In this document: piece after piece, positions 9,892-19,898 of the stretch | Numbering within the stretch: the stretch's first letter is position 1 | Layout of the letters: the number at the start of each line of letters is the position of its first letter | DNA from: CAXMQZ01 sp963719055 | GTDB taxonomy: Bacteria > Acidobacteriota > Thermoanaerobaculia > Multivoradales > JAHEKO01 | Reading direction: 5' to 3' | NCBI GenBank assembly: GCA_963719055.1 | Contig: CAVRAU010000017.1 | Location: 62,001-126,000, forward strand | Length of the DNA: 64,000 bases | Notes under the pieces: model-generated | Databases searched by the model: none | Told to the model about the DNA's origin: nothing | What the model saw: the letters and a program-made list of their open reading frames with translations, nothing else | Translations under genes and position numbers: made by a program

Positions 9892-12534
9892 ATGAAGCAA
9901 GAAAGTTTTGCCGTGGCCAAGACCGCAGGGGTGGTGCTGGCCACAATGCTGTTGTCTGTCCTGTCGGCGTCTGCCCAATTGGCGTCGTTCGCCGAAATCA
10001 CCGGTCACCAGGCCGGGGACCGCATCACGGTTCACAGCGAGATGGTGGACTACTTGGAGTACCTGGGGACCCATTGCGATCGGGTCTCTATTGTGGAACA
10101 GGGGAAGTCATGGGAGGGAAGGCCCTTGATGCTGGCGATCGTCACCTCGCCAGAGAATCATGCCCGGCTGGATGAGATCAAGGACAACGCCGCCAGGCTG
10201 TTCGATCCTCGTGCCACCAGTCCTGAAGAGGCGGCGGCCCTGATCGAGAATCAGCCGGGCATCGTCTACATGGGTGGTTCGATTCATGGCTTCGAGCTCT
10301 CGGGTGCGGAGGGGGTTCTGAAGCTGCTCGAACATCTGGCCACGCGGGACGACGCCGAGACCATGGCGGTGTTGGACAACGCGGTGGTGCTTCTGGATCC
10401 CATGCTCAATCCCGATGGCCGCGACGCCTTTGCGCGGCGCAATCACGAGTCCATCGGTCGCCAGGCCAAGGCCCAACGAGACGATTGGTCCAACGACTAC
10501 AACTACTGGGAAGGCTTGCAGTTCCGCACCGGCCACTATTTCTTCGACACCAACCGCGATTGGTGGGCCCACACCCAGAATGAGACGCGGTATCGGGTGC
10601 CGACGATCGGCTCCTGGCACCCCCAGGTGGTCGTGGATCTGCACGAGATGGGCCCGGATCTGGAATTCTTCTTCGATCCTCCGGCTGAGCCCTACGGGGC
10701 GTTCTTCCCCGAGTTCTCCAAGAACTGGTACACGCGCTTCGGCCAGGCCTATGCCACTGCATTCGACGAGGCCGGGTTCGAGTATCTGACCGGCGAGCTT
10801 TTCAACTATCTCTATCCGGGGTACACGGATTCCTGGGGGGCCTATCAGGGTGCCGTGGGCATGCTTTACGAACAGGGCTCGACCCGCGGTCTGGCATTGG
10901 AGCGGGCCGATGAGTCGGTGCGCAGCCTCTACGATGCTCTCCACCAGCAGTACACCGCTGCCTGGGCGGCCTTGGAGTTGGTGGCCGGCAACCGTCAGGA
11001 GATGTTGCAGGACCACCACAACGGGTTGCGGGCCGCGGTCGCCGATGGCAGCCGGGGGACGACGCGCTATCTCTTTGGCTCGAGTGGCGATCCTCTTCTG
11101 GTGGGCGAAATGGTGAATCTGTTGCGGCGCAATGGCGTCGAGGTCGGCAGACTCGGCTCCGAGACGGGATTGAGCGGTGTGCGGGATCGATTCGGCAAGT
11201 CGGTGGGCAATCAGACATTTCCGGCCGGCACGTTCGTCGTCGAAGCGGCGCAGCCTCACAACCGCCTGATCAGAGTTCTGATGGAGCCTGACATCCCATT
11301 GCCGAAGGACTTCCTGGCCAAGGCCCGAGAGCGGATCGATCGAGGAGAGAGTCCGCGCTTCTACGACATCACAGCCTGGTCGCTGCCCTTGCTGTTCGAT
11401 GTGGCGGGCTACAGTACATCCGACTCCCGATCGCTCGAGGTCGATTCGGTGGAAGGCTCGTGGCAACGAGATCTGAGTGTTCCGGAGGGACACCCCCGCT
11501 ATGCCTACCTGATCGATGGCGGTCAGGCGGCCTCCATGTCGGCTCTGATGGCGCTGAAAGAGGAGGGGTTTCGAGCGGCGGTGACCATGAAGCCGACCCG
11601 GATCGCGGGTCAGGATCTGGCGAGCGGCTCGGTGGTTCTGCGAGTGGGTCAGAGCGGGGAGGAGCTCCATCAGGCCGTCCGTGATGCATCACAGCGGTTC
11701 GATGTCGAGCTGCTGGCAGTCGACACGGGGTTGGCGGAGGCTGGGTTTCCTGCCCTCGGTTCCACAGAGGTCATGCCCATCAAGACTCCGAAGATCGCCA
11801 TGCTGGCGGGATTTCCCGTGCACGGATACTCGTTTGGCTGGGCCTGGTACACGCTGGATCAGCAGTACCAGATTCCCATCACGGTGAGACGTGTACGATC
11901 GCTGGCCTCTACCCCTATCCACGACTTCAATGTCTTCATCCTGCCCAACACCTTCTCAGCCGATCAATTGGCGCAACATCTCGGCGAAGGCGGAGTTCAG
12001 CGACTGCAGCAATGGGTTCGCGATGGCGGCAGCCTGATTGCCATCGGCAACTCGGTGGACTTCGTGCGGCAGGGCCTCGAGCTCTCGAGTCTGCGCTCCT
12101 GGTACGACGAGCAAAAGCCGGAGGGTGGCGGTGAAGGTCAGGCAGCCTCGGAAGCTGTGGAGCCGCGAAGATTCAACGTGCCGGGCGCGATCGTGCGGGC
12201 GGAGCTGGACGAAGAGTTGTGGATGTCCGCGGGCTACTCGGAAGACCTACCGGCTCTGGTGGACTCCAGCAGGATCTATCTGGAGCCTGAGGGGCCACCC
12301 GATTCCGGCAAGCGGGTCGTGGCCCGCTACGGCAAGGGGGACTATCTGTTGATGGCCGGCTATCTCTGGCCCGAAAGTCGAGAACGGCTCTCGGGTGGTG
12401 TGTTCGTCTACGAAGAGCGTGTCGGGCGCGGCCGGGTGATCCTCTTTGCCGAGGACCCGAACTTCAGAGGCTACTGGCGCGGTGCCGATCGGCTGTTCCT
12501 CAATGCCGTGGTGCTGAGCCCGAGCGCACCGTAG
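9892..12534 (+). CDS. Secreted M14-family zinc carboxypeptidase-like protein
   Basis: An 880-residue exported metallopeptidase. The ATG at 9892 follows GGAGGAG and gives a signal peptide (TAGVVLATMLLSVLSASAQ); an in-frame upstream start at 9805 would add a tail encoded by the repeat region and is rejected. The M14 domain shows the GKSWEGRPL strand, the zinc pair in GSIHGFELSGAEG (HxxE), PMLNPDGRDAFAR, FDTNRDWW and the third ligand in VVVDLHEMG. The C-terminal ~450 residues include a glutamine amidotransferase-like/Rossmann segment (PKIAMLAGFPVHGYSFGWAW; NVFILPNTFSADQL; WVRDGGSLIAIGNS), an arrangement known in large bacterial M14 proteins. The stop codon TAG lies inside the second palindromic repeat. 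Likely periplasmic or secreted protein turnover. Confidence 0.9.
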   Translation: MKQESFAVAKTAGVVLATMLLSVLSASAQLASFAEITGHQAGDRITVHSEMVDYLEYLGTHCDRVSIVEQGKSWEGRPLMLAIVTSPENHARLDEIKDNAARLFDPRATSPEEAAALIENQPGIVYMGGSIHGFELSGAEGVLKLLEHLATRDDAETMAVLDNAVVLLDPMLNPDGRDAFARRNHESIGRQAKAQRDDWSNDYNYWEGLQFRTGHYFFDTNRDWWAHTQNETRYRVPTIGSWHPQVVVDLHEMGPDLEFFFDPPAEPYGAFFPEFSKNWYTRFGQAYATAFDEAGFEYLTGELFNYLYPGYTDSWGAYQGAVGMLYEQGSTRGLALERADESVRSLYDALHQQYTAAWAALELVAGNRQEMLQDHHNGLRAAVADGSRGTTRYLFGSSGDPLLVGEMVNLLRRNGVEVGRLGSETGLSGVRDRFGKSVGNQTFPAGTFVVEAAQPHNRLIRVLMEPDIPLPKDFLAKARERIDRGESPRFYDITAWSLPLLFDVAGYSTSDSRSLEVDSVEGSWQRDLSVPEGHPRYAYLIDGGQAASMSALMALKEEGFRAAVTMKPTRIAGQDLASGSVVLRVGQSGEELHQAVRDASQRFDVELLAVDTGLAEAGFPALGSTEVMPIKTPKIAMLAGFPVHGYSFGWAWYTLDQQYQIPITVRRVRSLASTPIHDFNVFILPNTFSADQLAQHLGEGGVQRLQQWVRDGGSLIAIGNSVDFVRQGLELSSLRSWYDEQKPEGGGEGQAASEAVEPRRFNVPGAIVRAELDEELWMSAGYSEDLPALVDSSRIYLEPEGPPDSGKRVVARYGKGDYLLMAGYLWPESRERLSGGVFVYEERVGRGRVILFAEDPNFRGYWRGADRLFLNAVVLSPSAP

Positions 12535-12556
12535 GGGAGGGCCTCTGCGCCCTCCG
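12531..12556. repeat. REP-like palindromic repeat, copy 2
   Basis: GTAGGGGAGGGCCTCTGCGC followed by CCTCCG; it differs from the copy at 9826 mainly in the loop. It overlaps the last codons of the M14 gene, whose TAG stop is bases 2-4 of the repeat's GTAG. The inverted arms could form a hairpin between the convergent M14 gene and the TPR gene. Confidence 0.6.
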
Positions 12557-12589
12557 CGGGCGGCACGGAGGCACGGCCCCGACATGACC

Positions 12590-13478
12590 TCAATCGTTGA
12601 GTTCCGCCAGGAGAGCTCTCGCGTCTTCGATGGTCTTGGTCTCCTCGACGAGCCATTCGGGGTCGGGCTCACTCGCGACGATGGCGCGCAGGATGTCGAG
12701 TGCCTCCTGCTTCTGCTGGGATCGGAACTCCAGCAGGGCTTCAGCCAGGAAGAGTTTAGTGAGCAGGTCTCGCGGAGCAATCTCCAGGGCCCGTCGGAGC
12801 TCACTGATGGCCAGGTCTCGGCTGATCCAGCCGGTAATCAGGGGAATCTTGGGGGCCTCGGCGTTCAGCCGTCCGAGAACCCTGTGGCCGCCGCCGTTCT
12901 CTATTCGTTCGTCGAGCAGGATGACGATCTCGGCGAACTTGCGAATCTTGGTGGCAACCCCTTGTCGGGCTGCCGCAATCTTGCCGCGATAGCGCCCCCA
13001 GAGTCCCCAATGGGTGGAGGACCAGAAGTAGATTTCGGCAGCCGTGGTGTCCTTGCCGATGGCGGCGGCGACCTCCTGCGGCTTCATCTCCAGCGAGTCT
13101 TCCGTCATTCCGTAGTGCTTCTCGATCTGGAGCCTGCCAGTATCCGCGATCTCCCGGCCGTTCTCGAAGAGCTCGAGACGGGCATCGTCTGTCGTCGAGG
13201 ACGAACTCGCCTTGAAAGTAGAGGGCGCGCAGGAGTCTCCATCGAGCGTCGAGATTGTCGGGCTCGGCTGCGAGAGCCGCGGTATAGGCGTCGATGGCTT
13301 CTTGAATCGGCGCCGGTTCGGCACGGGCGCCCTGATGTCCCTCGGCCCTGCGGCTCCAGGCCGCGTCCCCAGCGGCGATGGAGTCGGCGACGCTGGCCAG
13401 AGCGCGATCGCACGGGGTATACAGGGTGCTGACTGCCAGAGTGAGGGCTGCCGACGTTTGCGCGAGCTTCGTAACCAT
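12590..13478 (-). CDS. Exported TPR protein, TatT-like (one frameshift)
   Basis: An exported protein of about 295 residues. The N-terminus MVTKLAQTSAALTLAVSTLYTP looks like a signal peptide. Then come TPR-like helices (EAIDAYTAALAAEPDNLDARWRLLRALYFQGEF) and, after a one-base frame break near 13195, LELFENGREIADTGRLQIEK, AEIYFWSSTHWGLWGRYRG, KIAAARQGVATKIRKFAEIV, then two more TPR-like repeats and an acidic end. The YFWSSTHWGLW...KFAEIV core resembles the TatT (TRAP transporter T-component) family of helical periplasmic proteins, though no TRAP transporter genes are nearby. It is divergent from shc across a 179-base region that must hold both promoters. Function unknown; TatT assignment is tentative. 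Confidence 0.65.
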
Positions 13479-13657
13479 TGTGGAGTCCGTTCTTCTTATT
13501 ATTCTGGCGAGTTCGTAGTATTCTAGGGCTTCTGTGGCCCCAGGTGGGCCCCGGCGAAAGATATCAATTGGAATCCCGCTGCTGAACCGGGCTAGTGGGT
13601 GGTGTACGTGTGCAGGCGGCTGATACGATCCGCCGTTCCCGCACGCGGGGGAATGAA

Positions 13658-15659
13658 ATGACTATCGTGGAGCAACCACAACGATCGAGATCCATACGAC
13701 CTTCTCCCGAGGGTGGGGTCCCCGATGTCGAGGGATGCATACAGAAGGCTCGCGCGCGACTGTTCGAGTTGCAGGAGCCCGACGGCCATTGGTGTGCCGA
13801 GCTCGAAGGGGACACGATCCTCGAGTCGGAGTATGTCCTCCTGCTGCTGTTCCTCGGCAATCGAGAAGAGAAGATTCGCCGCACAGCCAATTACATTCGG
13901 AGCCGCCAGAACGCGGAGGGTGGTTGGTCCATCTACCCGGGTGGCACCGCCGATGTCAGCGCCTCGGTCAAAGCCTATTTCGTCCTCAAGCTGGTGGGAG
14001 ACGACGTGGATGCGCCGCACATGGCCTTGGCCCAGCAGACGATTCGTGGGCTGGGTGGCATCGAGGCCTGCAACTCTTTCACCAAGCTCTATCTGTCTAT
14101 CTTCGGCCTCTATGAGTGGGACCGCAGTCCTGGCGTGCCACCGGAGTTGATTCTCTTCCCCAAGTGGTTCCCCTTCAACATCTACGAGATGTCGTCCTGG
14201 TCGAGAGCCATTGTGGTGCCTCTGAGTATCATCTGGGCGAACAAGCCCAGCTGCCCGGTACCCGAGCACGCAACCCTCGAGGAATTGCGTCTCGTCGATA
14301 GCAAGGTGTCAGGGCCGCGGTTCAGCCGTGGGTCTCTGGCTCATCACGGCTGGTCGGTGATCTTTCAAGTGTTGGATCGGATTCACAAGTCCTTCGAGCA
14401 CCTGGGTATGATGCCCTTGCGACGCCGAGCCGTGGCCAAAGCCGAGGCTTGGGTCCTACAGCGCCTGGAGAAGAGTGATGGCTTGGGCGCGATCTTTCCG
14501 CCCATCGTCAATACGATCATCGCGCTTCGCAGTCAGGGGTTCGACGAGGACCACCCGGTCATCCAGTCGCAACTGGCGGAGTTGGAGAAACTCGAGATCG
14601 AAGCGAGCGGAATTCTGCGGGTGCAGCCCTGCAAATCGCCGAGCTGGGACACCGCCTTGTCGATCAACGCCTTGGCCGAGCGTCATGAGCCGGGCACCGG
14701 TCCGCGACTGGACAAGGCCGTCGAATGGCTGCTCGATCACGAGGTCAAGGAGCCCGGCGATTGGCGTGAGAAGAATCCCGCGGGCTCCATCGGCGGCTGG
14801 TATTTCGAGTACAACAACGAGTTCTACCCGGATGTCGATGACACCGCCCAGATCCTCACCGCCGTCAGCAAGATCGAGATTGCCGATCGCCAGTTGAAGC
14901 AGCGCTGGGATCACTCGGCCCAGCGAGCCATCGCCTGGATGTTGAGCATGCAAAACAGAGACGGCGGCTGGGCCTCTTTCGACAAGGGATGTGATCGGGA
15001 GTTCCTGACTTATATCCCGTTTGCCGACCACAACGCCATGATCGATCCCGAGCACCACCGACATAACGGCCCGGGTCCTGGAGGCTTTGAGCCGCTTTGG
15101 GTACGACCGCTCGTTGTCTGCGATCCGGCGTGGTGTCGAGTTCCTTTATCGAGAACAAGAGGACGACGGATCCTGGTACGGACGTTGGGGCTGCAACTAT
15201 CTCTACGGTACCTTCCTCGCTCTGGGAGCCCTGGAAGCGGTGGGAGAGGACCCCAGCCAGGAACCGATCCAGAAAGCCGCGGCCTGGGTCCGCAGTGTGC
15301 AGAATGCCGACGGCGGTTGGGGCGAGTCGCCGGAGTCGTATCGCAGGCCTGAGAAGAAGGGCATTGGACCCAGCACCGCCTCACAGACGGCTTGGGCTCT
15401 TCTCGCTCTGTTGGCCGCGGGCGATCAGGAGAGTGACAGAGTTCAGCGCGGTTTTGAATTCCTCTTGAGAACCCAACTCGACAATGGCGAGTGGCAGGAC
15501 GAGGGCTGGACCGGGACTGGATTTCCGGAGGTCTTCTACTTGAAGTACCATCTGTACGCAACCTATTTTCCAGTGTATGCGCTCGAGCTCTGGCAGCAAC
15601 GCCAGAGACCGATTGGCGATACCGCTACGACCGATGGCCCCAGGCCGGTGGAGTTCTAG
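13658..15659 (+). CDS. shc: Squalene-hopene cyclase (one frameshift)
   Basis: It cyclises squalene to hopene (diploptene/diplopterol) at the inner membrane. The catalytic DVDDTA motif is at residues 392-397, and several QW repeats are visible (QEPDGHWCAELEGD, RQNAEGGWSIYPGG, QNRDGGWASFDKG, QNADGGWGESPES). The length of about 666 residues agrees with the family. The frame shifts by one base near 15048: the first frame fails after NAMIDPE, while the other resumes with STTDITARVLEALSRFGYDRS. Since both halves are fully conserved, a sequencing indel is more likely than decay. ATG 13658 is chosen; an ATG five bases earlier stops at once. First gene of the hopanoid block; hpnH begins two bases after its stop. 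Confidence 0.93.
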
Positions 15660-15661
15660 TC

Positions 15662-16663
15662 ATGCGATTTCCGATCCACATCACCACCGACATGATCAAG
15701 CACCAGGTGCGCAATGCCATGCAAGGCAACAAGCGCTATCCGTTCGTGCTGATGCTCGAACCCCTGTACACCTGTAACCTGGCCTGCGTAGGCTGTGCAG
15801 TCGAGCGCCATACGGGCAAGCTCAAGGATCGGTTGCCGCTGGAGCTCTGCTTGCAGGCGGTAGACGAGAGCGGTGCACCAGCAGTCTCTCTGTGTGGTGG
15901 TGAGCCGACGATCTACCCGGAGCTGCCGGACTTGATCGAGGGCATCATCGCCCGCAACCGTCACATCTACTTGTGCACCAACGCGCTCTTGATGGAAGAA
16001 AAGGTCTTCGACGTCATCGAGCCGCACAAGAGATTGACGGTCAATGTTCATCTCGATGGCATGCGGGACACCCACGACTATGTGGTGGCTCGCGAGGGTG
16101 TGTTCGATAAGGCCATCGAGATGATTGCGGAGAGCAAGAGGCGCGGCTATCACGTCATCACCAATACGACGGTGTTCAAAGAGACCAGCATCCAGGAAGT
16201 CGAGGAACTCTGCGAAATGATGCGTGGGATGGGTATCGACGGTATGTTGATCTCTCCCGGTTATCAGTACGAATCGGTGGAAACCGACATCTTCATGACC
16301 CGTCAGGATATCCACGAGAAATTCAAGCGCCTGTTGGATATCTCGAAGCAGTACCGGTTGCAGTCGACCCCGATGTTCATGGAGTTCGCGGCGGGTCTGC
16401 GCGAGTACAAGTGTTCGCCCTGGAGCACGGTGACCTTCACTCCCAATGGCTGGAAGGGGCCCTGCTATCTCATCGGCAAGAAGTTCACCTGGTCTTGGGA
16501 AGAATTCTGGAATCTGACGGACTGGGAATATTGGGAATCTCGCGAGGACCGCCTCTGTCAGAACTGCATGATGCACTCGGGCTTCGAGGCGTCTGTGGTG
16601 CGCGAGCTGCCGCGAAATCCTGGTGACATGGTTCGGTTGGCAGCCTGGAACCTGTTCGGATAG
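15662..16663 (+). CDS. hpnH: HpnH, adenosyl-hopene synthase (radical SAM)
   Basis: A radical SAM enzyme of 333 residues that attaches the 5'-deoxyadenosyl group to diploptene, the first step of C35 hopanoid side-chain formation. The iron-sulfur cluster motif CNLACVGC has Cys at residues 38, 42 and 45, and there is a GGEP SAM-binding segment (VSLCGGEPTIYPEL). Typical HpnH pieces follow (LCTNALLM, VNVHLDGMRDTHD, LISPGYQYESVE). It starts at ATG 15662, immediately after the shc stop, so the pair is translationally linked. The longer open frame upstream overlaps shc and is not coding. Next comes hpnA after 27 bases. Confidence 0.95.
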   Translation: MRFPIHITTDMIKHQVRNAMQGNKRYPFVLMLEPLYTCNLACVGCAVERHTGKLKDRLPLELCLQAVDESGAPAVSLCGGEPTIYPELPDLIEGIIARNRHIYLCTNALLMEEKVFDVIEPHKRLTVNVHLDGMRDTHDYVVAREGVFDKAIEMIAESKRRGYHVITNTTVFKETSIQEVEELCEMMRGMGIDGMLISPGYQYESVETDIFMTRQDIHEKFKRLLDISKQYRLQSTPMFMEFAAGLREYKCSPWSTVTFTPNGWKGPCYLIGKKFTWSWEEFWNLTDWEYWESREDRLCQNCMMHSGFEASVVRELPRNPGDMVRLAAWNLFG

Positions 16664-16690
16664 CCGTCTCGTCCTGTCAGAGTGGACGCC

Positions 16691-17686
16691 ATGAGAGCCC
16701 TGCTGACCGGTGCCTCTGGATTCATTGGCGGTCACGTACTGGATGCCCTGCTCGAAGCCGGAGCAGATGTCCGTTGTCTGGTGCGTGACTCCAGTCCCCG
16801 TCGTAATCTCGATGGCAAACCGGTAGAGATCGCCGTCGGTGATCTCCGCGACGCCGGCTCGCTGAAAGAGGCCACGGCAGGATGTGATGCGGTCTATCAC
16901 TGCGCTGCCGACTATCGGTTCTATGCCGCGGACTCGCGAGAGCTCTACGACTCCAATGTCGAGGGAACTCGAAATGTGATGCGTGCGGCGGCTGCTGAAG
17001 GTGTCGGCAAGGTCGTCTACACGAGCTCGGTCGGAGCCCTCGGTCTGCATGCAGACGGGACCCCGGGGGACGAGGCGACAGCGGTCTCGCTGGACGACAT
17101 GGTGGGGCACTACAAGCGCAGCAAGTACCTGGCCGAGCGGGTGGCCGAGCAATGGGTCGCCAAGGGGTTGCCTGTCGTCATCGTCAATCCATCGGCGCCG
17201 GTCGGGGATGGCGATCTGAAACCTACGGCCACCGGCAAGATGATCCTGGACTTTCTCAATCGCAAGGTGCCAGCCTACGTCGATACCGGCTTGAACCTGG
17301 TGGACGTGCGGGATGTGGCACTGGGACATCTTCTGGCGGCGGAGAGGGGCAAGGTGGGGGAGAAGTACATTCTCGGGAACCGCGACATGACCCTGAAGGA
17401 GATCTTCGAAACATTGAGCGAGATCACCGGGCTCGCGGCTCCCAGGATCCAGCTACCGCACTGGGTGCCGTTGACTTTTGCGGCCCTCGAAACCGGCATC
17501 TCGAGGATGCTCAAGCGGCAGCCCAATGTGCCTCTGGAGGCCGTGAAGCTGGCTCGCTATCGGATGTTCTTCGACGCCTCGAAGGCGGTTCGGGAGCTCG
17601 GTCTGCCCCAGACCCCGGTGGAGAAACCGCTTCGCCGAGCGGTCGATTGGTATCGCGACAATGGGTATGTCAAGGGTGGTTCGTGA
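16691..17686 (+). CDS. hpnA: HpnA, hopanoid-associated NAD(P)-dependent epimerase
   Basis: A short-chain extended-type epimerase/dehydratase of 331 residues: nucleotide-binding LLTGASGFIGGH (residues 4-15), catalytic Ser in TSSVGALG, and the YxxxK pair in YKRSK (Tyr141, Lys145). The C-terminal part VDVRDVALGHLLAAERGKVGEKYILGN is typical of hopanoid-associated HpnA. Its role in hopanoid maturation is not settled; it is found in hpn clusters. Start ATG 16691; an in-frame GTG 9 bases upstream is less likely. Its TGA shares a base with the ATG of hpnG. Confidence 0.92.
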   Translation: MRALLTGASGFIGGHVLDALLEAGADVRCLVRDSSPRRNLDGKPVEIAVGDLRDAGSLKEATAGCDAVYHCAADYRFYAADSRELYDSNVEGTRNVMRAAAAEGVGKVVYTSSVGALGLHADGTPGDEATAVSLDDMVGHYKRSKYLAERVAEQWVAKGLPVVIVNPSAPVGDGDLKPTATGKMILDFLNRKVPAYVDTGLNLVDVRDVALGHLLAAERGKVGEKYILGNRDMTLKEIFETLSEITGLAAPRIQLPHWVPLTFAALETGISRMLKRQPNVPLEAVKLARYRMFFDASKAVRELGLPQTPVEKPLRRAVDWYRDNGYVKGGS

Positions 17687-18420
17687 TGGGGCGGGGGCTG
17701 ATGGGGGTCGTGGCGGCTTTGCCGGAGGAGATCCGACCTCTGCAGAAGAGGTTGGAGCGGACTTGCCGGGTCCGGTTGGGCACAGGCAAGGCTCTGCAAG
17801 GGTCGCTGGGAGAGACGCGGTTGGTGACCCTGGCAACAGGGGACGGGAGCGAGCGAGCTCGTCAGGGTCTTGCCGATTTGCTGTCGCGGGTCGATCTGGA
17901 GGCGGTCTTCGCCATCGGTATCGCGGGCGGTCTCTCGGCGGATCTCGAGGTCGGAGAAGTGGTGGTTGCCAGCCGAGTGACCAATGGCACCGGTGTGGTC
18001 CCTCCACCGGACCGTCTCTGGCTGGCGCGGGCGCAGGCGCTCGAGGGTGTCACTGACGGATCCATCTACAGCCACTCCGAGATCGCCATCGATCCCGTCG
18101 CCAAGCGCCGCCTATGGCAACAAGCGGGCAGCAGGGCGGCGCAGGTGGTGGATCTGGAGTCGGCGAGCTACGCCAGGGTCGCGGCTGCGAGAAAGGTACC
18201 GTATGCGGCACTACGGGCCGTCAGCGACAGCTCGGAAGAGGCTCTACCGTTGGACTTCAACCTTTTTCGCAAACGGGATGGCAGCTCGGACCGGTTCCGG
18301 GTCTCCCGGTACGCGCTACTGCACCCCTCCATCGTTCCCGAGTTGATGCAGCTCCGCGAGAGATTGCGACACTGCGCCAGCCGTCTGGCGAGTCTGGTCG
18401 AGGAGATCCTGAACTCGTGA
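17686..18420 (+). CDS. hpnG: HpnG, hopanoid-associated nucleosidase/phosphorylase
   Basis: A 244-residue protein of the purine nucleoside phosphorylase/MTA-SAH nucleosidase superfamily. In hopanoid synthesis HpnG releases adenine from adenosylhopane to give ribosylhopane. Visible are the start GVVAALPEEIRPL, the FAIGIAGGLSADLEVGEVVVAS phosphate/ribose strand, and VVDLESASYARVA with the conserved purine-site Glu, followed by LRAVSDSS carrying the catalytic Asp. The start ATG 17686 overlaps the hpnA stop; a second Met (17701) is possible. Its own stop overlaps the GTG of the next gene. Confidence 0.93.
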   Translation: MGRGLMGVVAALPEEIRPLQKRLERTCRVRLGTGKALQGSLGETRLVTLATGDGSERARQGLADLLSRVDLEAVFAIGIAGGLSADLEVGEVVVASRVTNGTGVVPPPDRLWLARAQALEGVTDGSIYSHSEIAIDPVAKRRLWQQAGSRAAQVVDLESASYARVAAARKVPYAALRAVSDSSEEALPLDFNLFRKRDGSSDRFRVSRYALLHPSIVPELMQLRERLRHCASRLASLVEEILNS

Positions 18421-19812
18421 AACTGAGATTCCTTTTGTCAGTTCTGCTATCTGTGACCCTCTCGGCAGCGGTCGCAGTTGGCGAGGAGATGCGGCCCCGC
18501 ACGCTGCTGATCTCCCTCGATGCCGTACCGTTCTGGGTGATCGCGGACGTGACGGATCCAGCCCTGGGTGACGAGGCCCTGTTTCAGGGGTTCAAGGGTC
18601 CGGTGCCGGTGATCAGTACGTTTCCCTCGTCGACCAGCGTCGCGATGGTGGGACTTCTCCGTCCCCTGGGTCTGGGGAAGTCACCAGGCTATGAGGCCAA
18701 ATTCTTCGATTGGGAAAAGCTGAAGGTGCGGGGCGGTGGCCTCTTCAGCTACGCCAAGATCGAGTTTCCCTGGCGTGAGTTCTTCGATTGGGGGCGTCGC
18801 AACCCGGCCGGTAGCGCCATCGAAGCCGTCAAACCCGTGAAATCGGGAATCAAGCGACTCGGCAACGCTATCGACGAGTTTGTCGAGTCGGAGGCGGAGG
18901 TCTCACTCATCTACATCGCCGCTACCGATATCGCCGTTCACGTGGTTGGACCCGACTCGGTCAAGAAGCTCTTTGTCGAGCTCGATGCGATGCTCGAGGA
19001 GGCCCGGGCCCGATACCCGGATCGTCCTTTCGAGACCCTGATCTGGTCGGATCATGGAGTCGCGGGGGGTGAGCCGCTGATCAATGTCTCGAAGTCGACC
19101 AAGAAAGCACTCAAGGCTGCCGGGTTCAGGGTGAAGAAGAAGCTCAAGAAGCCGAGGACCGTGGTGATGACTCCGTTTGGGTTGGTCTCCAACTTCGAGG
19201 CCTACACCGCGGAGGAGAACATCGCGGAGGTCGCCCGGATCCTCGCCAAGGTCGAAGGCGTGGATCTGTGCGTCTTCGAGAGGGGCGAGGATCGGTGGGG
19301 AGTGGTCGGACCCAAGGGCGAAGGCCTGGTGCAGCGCCGCCAGTCCGACTCGGCTTCCTGCCTGGCACTACGAGGTGGAGGGGGAAGACCCCCTCGGCTA
19401 CGTGGCCGTCTTCGAGCAGCTGGCACTCGCCGGGAGCGATCGCAACGGCTGGATCGACGACGAAGAGTTGTTCGTGGCCACCATGCAGCACCGGTATCCT
19501 GATGCCCTGTATCGCCTCGCCGATGCTTTCGAGCTTGTCCTCAACCCGGGCTCGACAGTCTGCTCGACGGGTGTGGATTACATGTACGGTGCTGGTACAA
19601 CCGCCGCCCTGGCGACACTGGGCAAGGGCAAGTTGCGATGGACACACGGGGCCCTGAACAGCGCGGCGACCCTGGGCTTTCTCATGAGTGATGCCGACCA
19701 CTGGCAGGCACCCGATGCGGTGCGCTATGACCGGGCCCTGCTGCCGTTTCAGCAGGATCTCAGCCGGCATGCCAACGTGTCGGCTCCGCCTGCGCCAGGG
19801 GGTACAGAATGA
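18417..19812 (+). CDS. Exported alkaline-phosphatase-superfamily phosphodiesterase in the hopanoid operon (one frameshift)
   Basis: A secreted hydrolase of about 465 residues, start GTG 18417 overlapping the hpnG stop. A signal peptide (FLLSVLLSVTLSAAVAVGEE) is followed by a type I phosphodiesterase/nucleotide pyrophosphatase-like core: metal strand RTLLISLDAVPFWV, STFPSSTSVAMVG in place of the usual nucleophile strand, ATDIAVHVVGPD with the metal ligands, and LIWSDHGVAGGE. The frame shifts near 19350: after GEGLVQRR the product continues only in another frame (HYEVEGEDPLGYVAVFEQL). The tail NSAATLGFLMSDADHW looks like a second ligand region. Its place directly after hpnG suggests action on a lipid or head-group phosphate, which is inference; the substrate is unknown. 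Confidence 0.8.
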
Positions 19813-19898
19813 GTTCGCCGATCACGGCCCCAAAACCTATAAGATTGTTAAACGTCCACTTGTAGTCTTCCCAAGGGAAATGCCTTGAGTAGAGACCT

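Noticed and set aside
10108..11670. 520-codon minus-strand frame across the M14 peptidase
   Set aside because: Shadow of the peptidase gene, without motifs or ribosome site.
15656..17329. Long open frame (557 codons) on the minus strand across hpnH and hpnA
   Set aside because: It is antisense to two well-supported genes and its translation shows no family motif; GC-rich third positions create such shadow frames.
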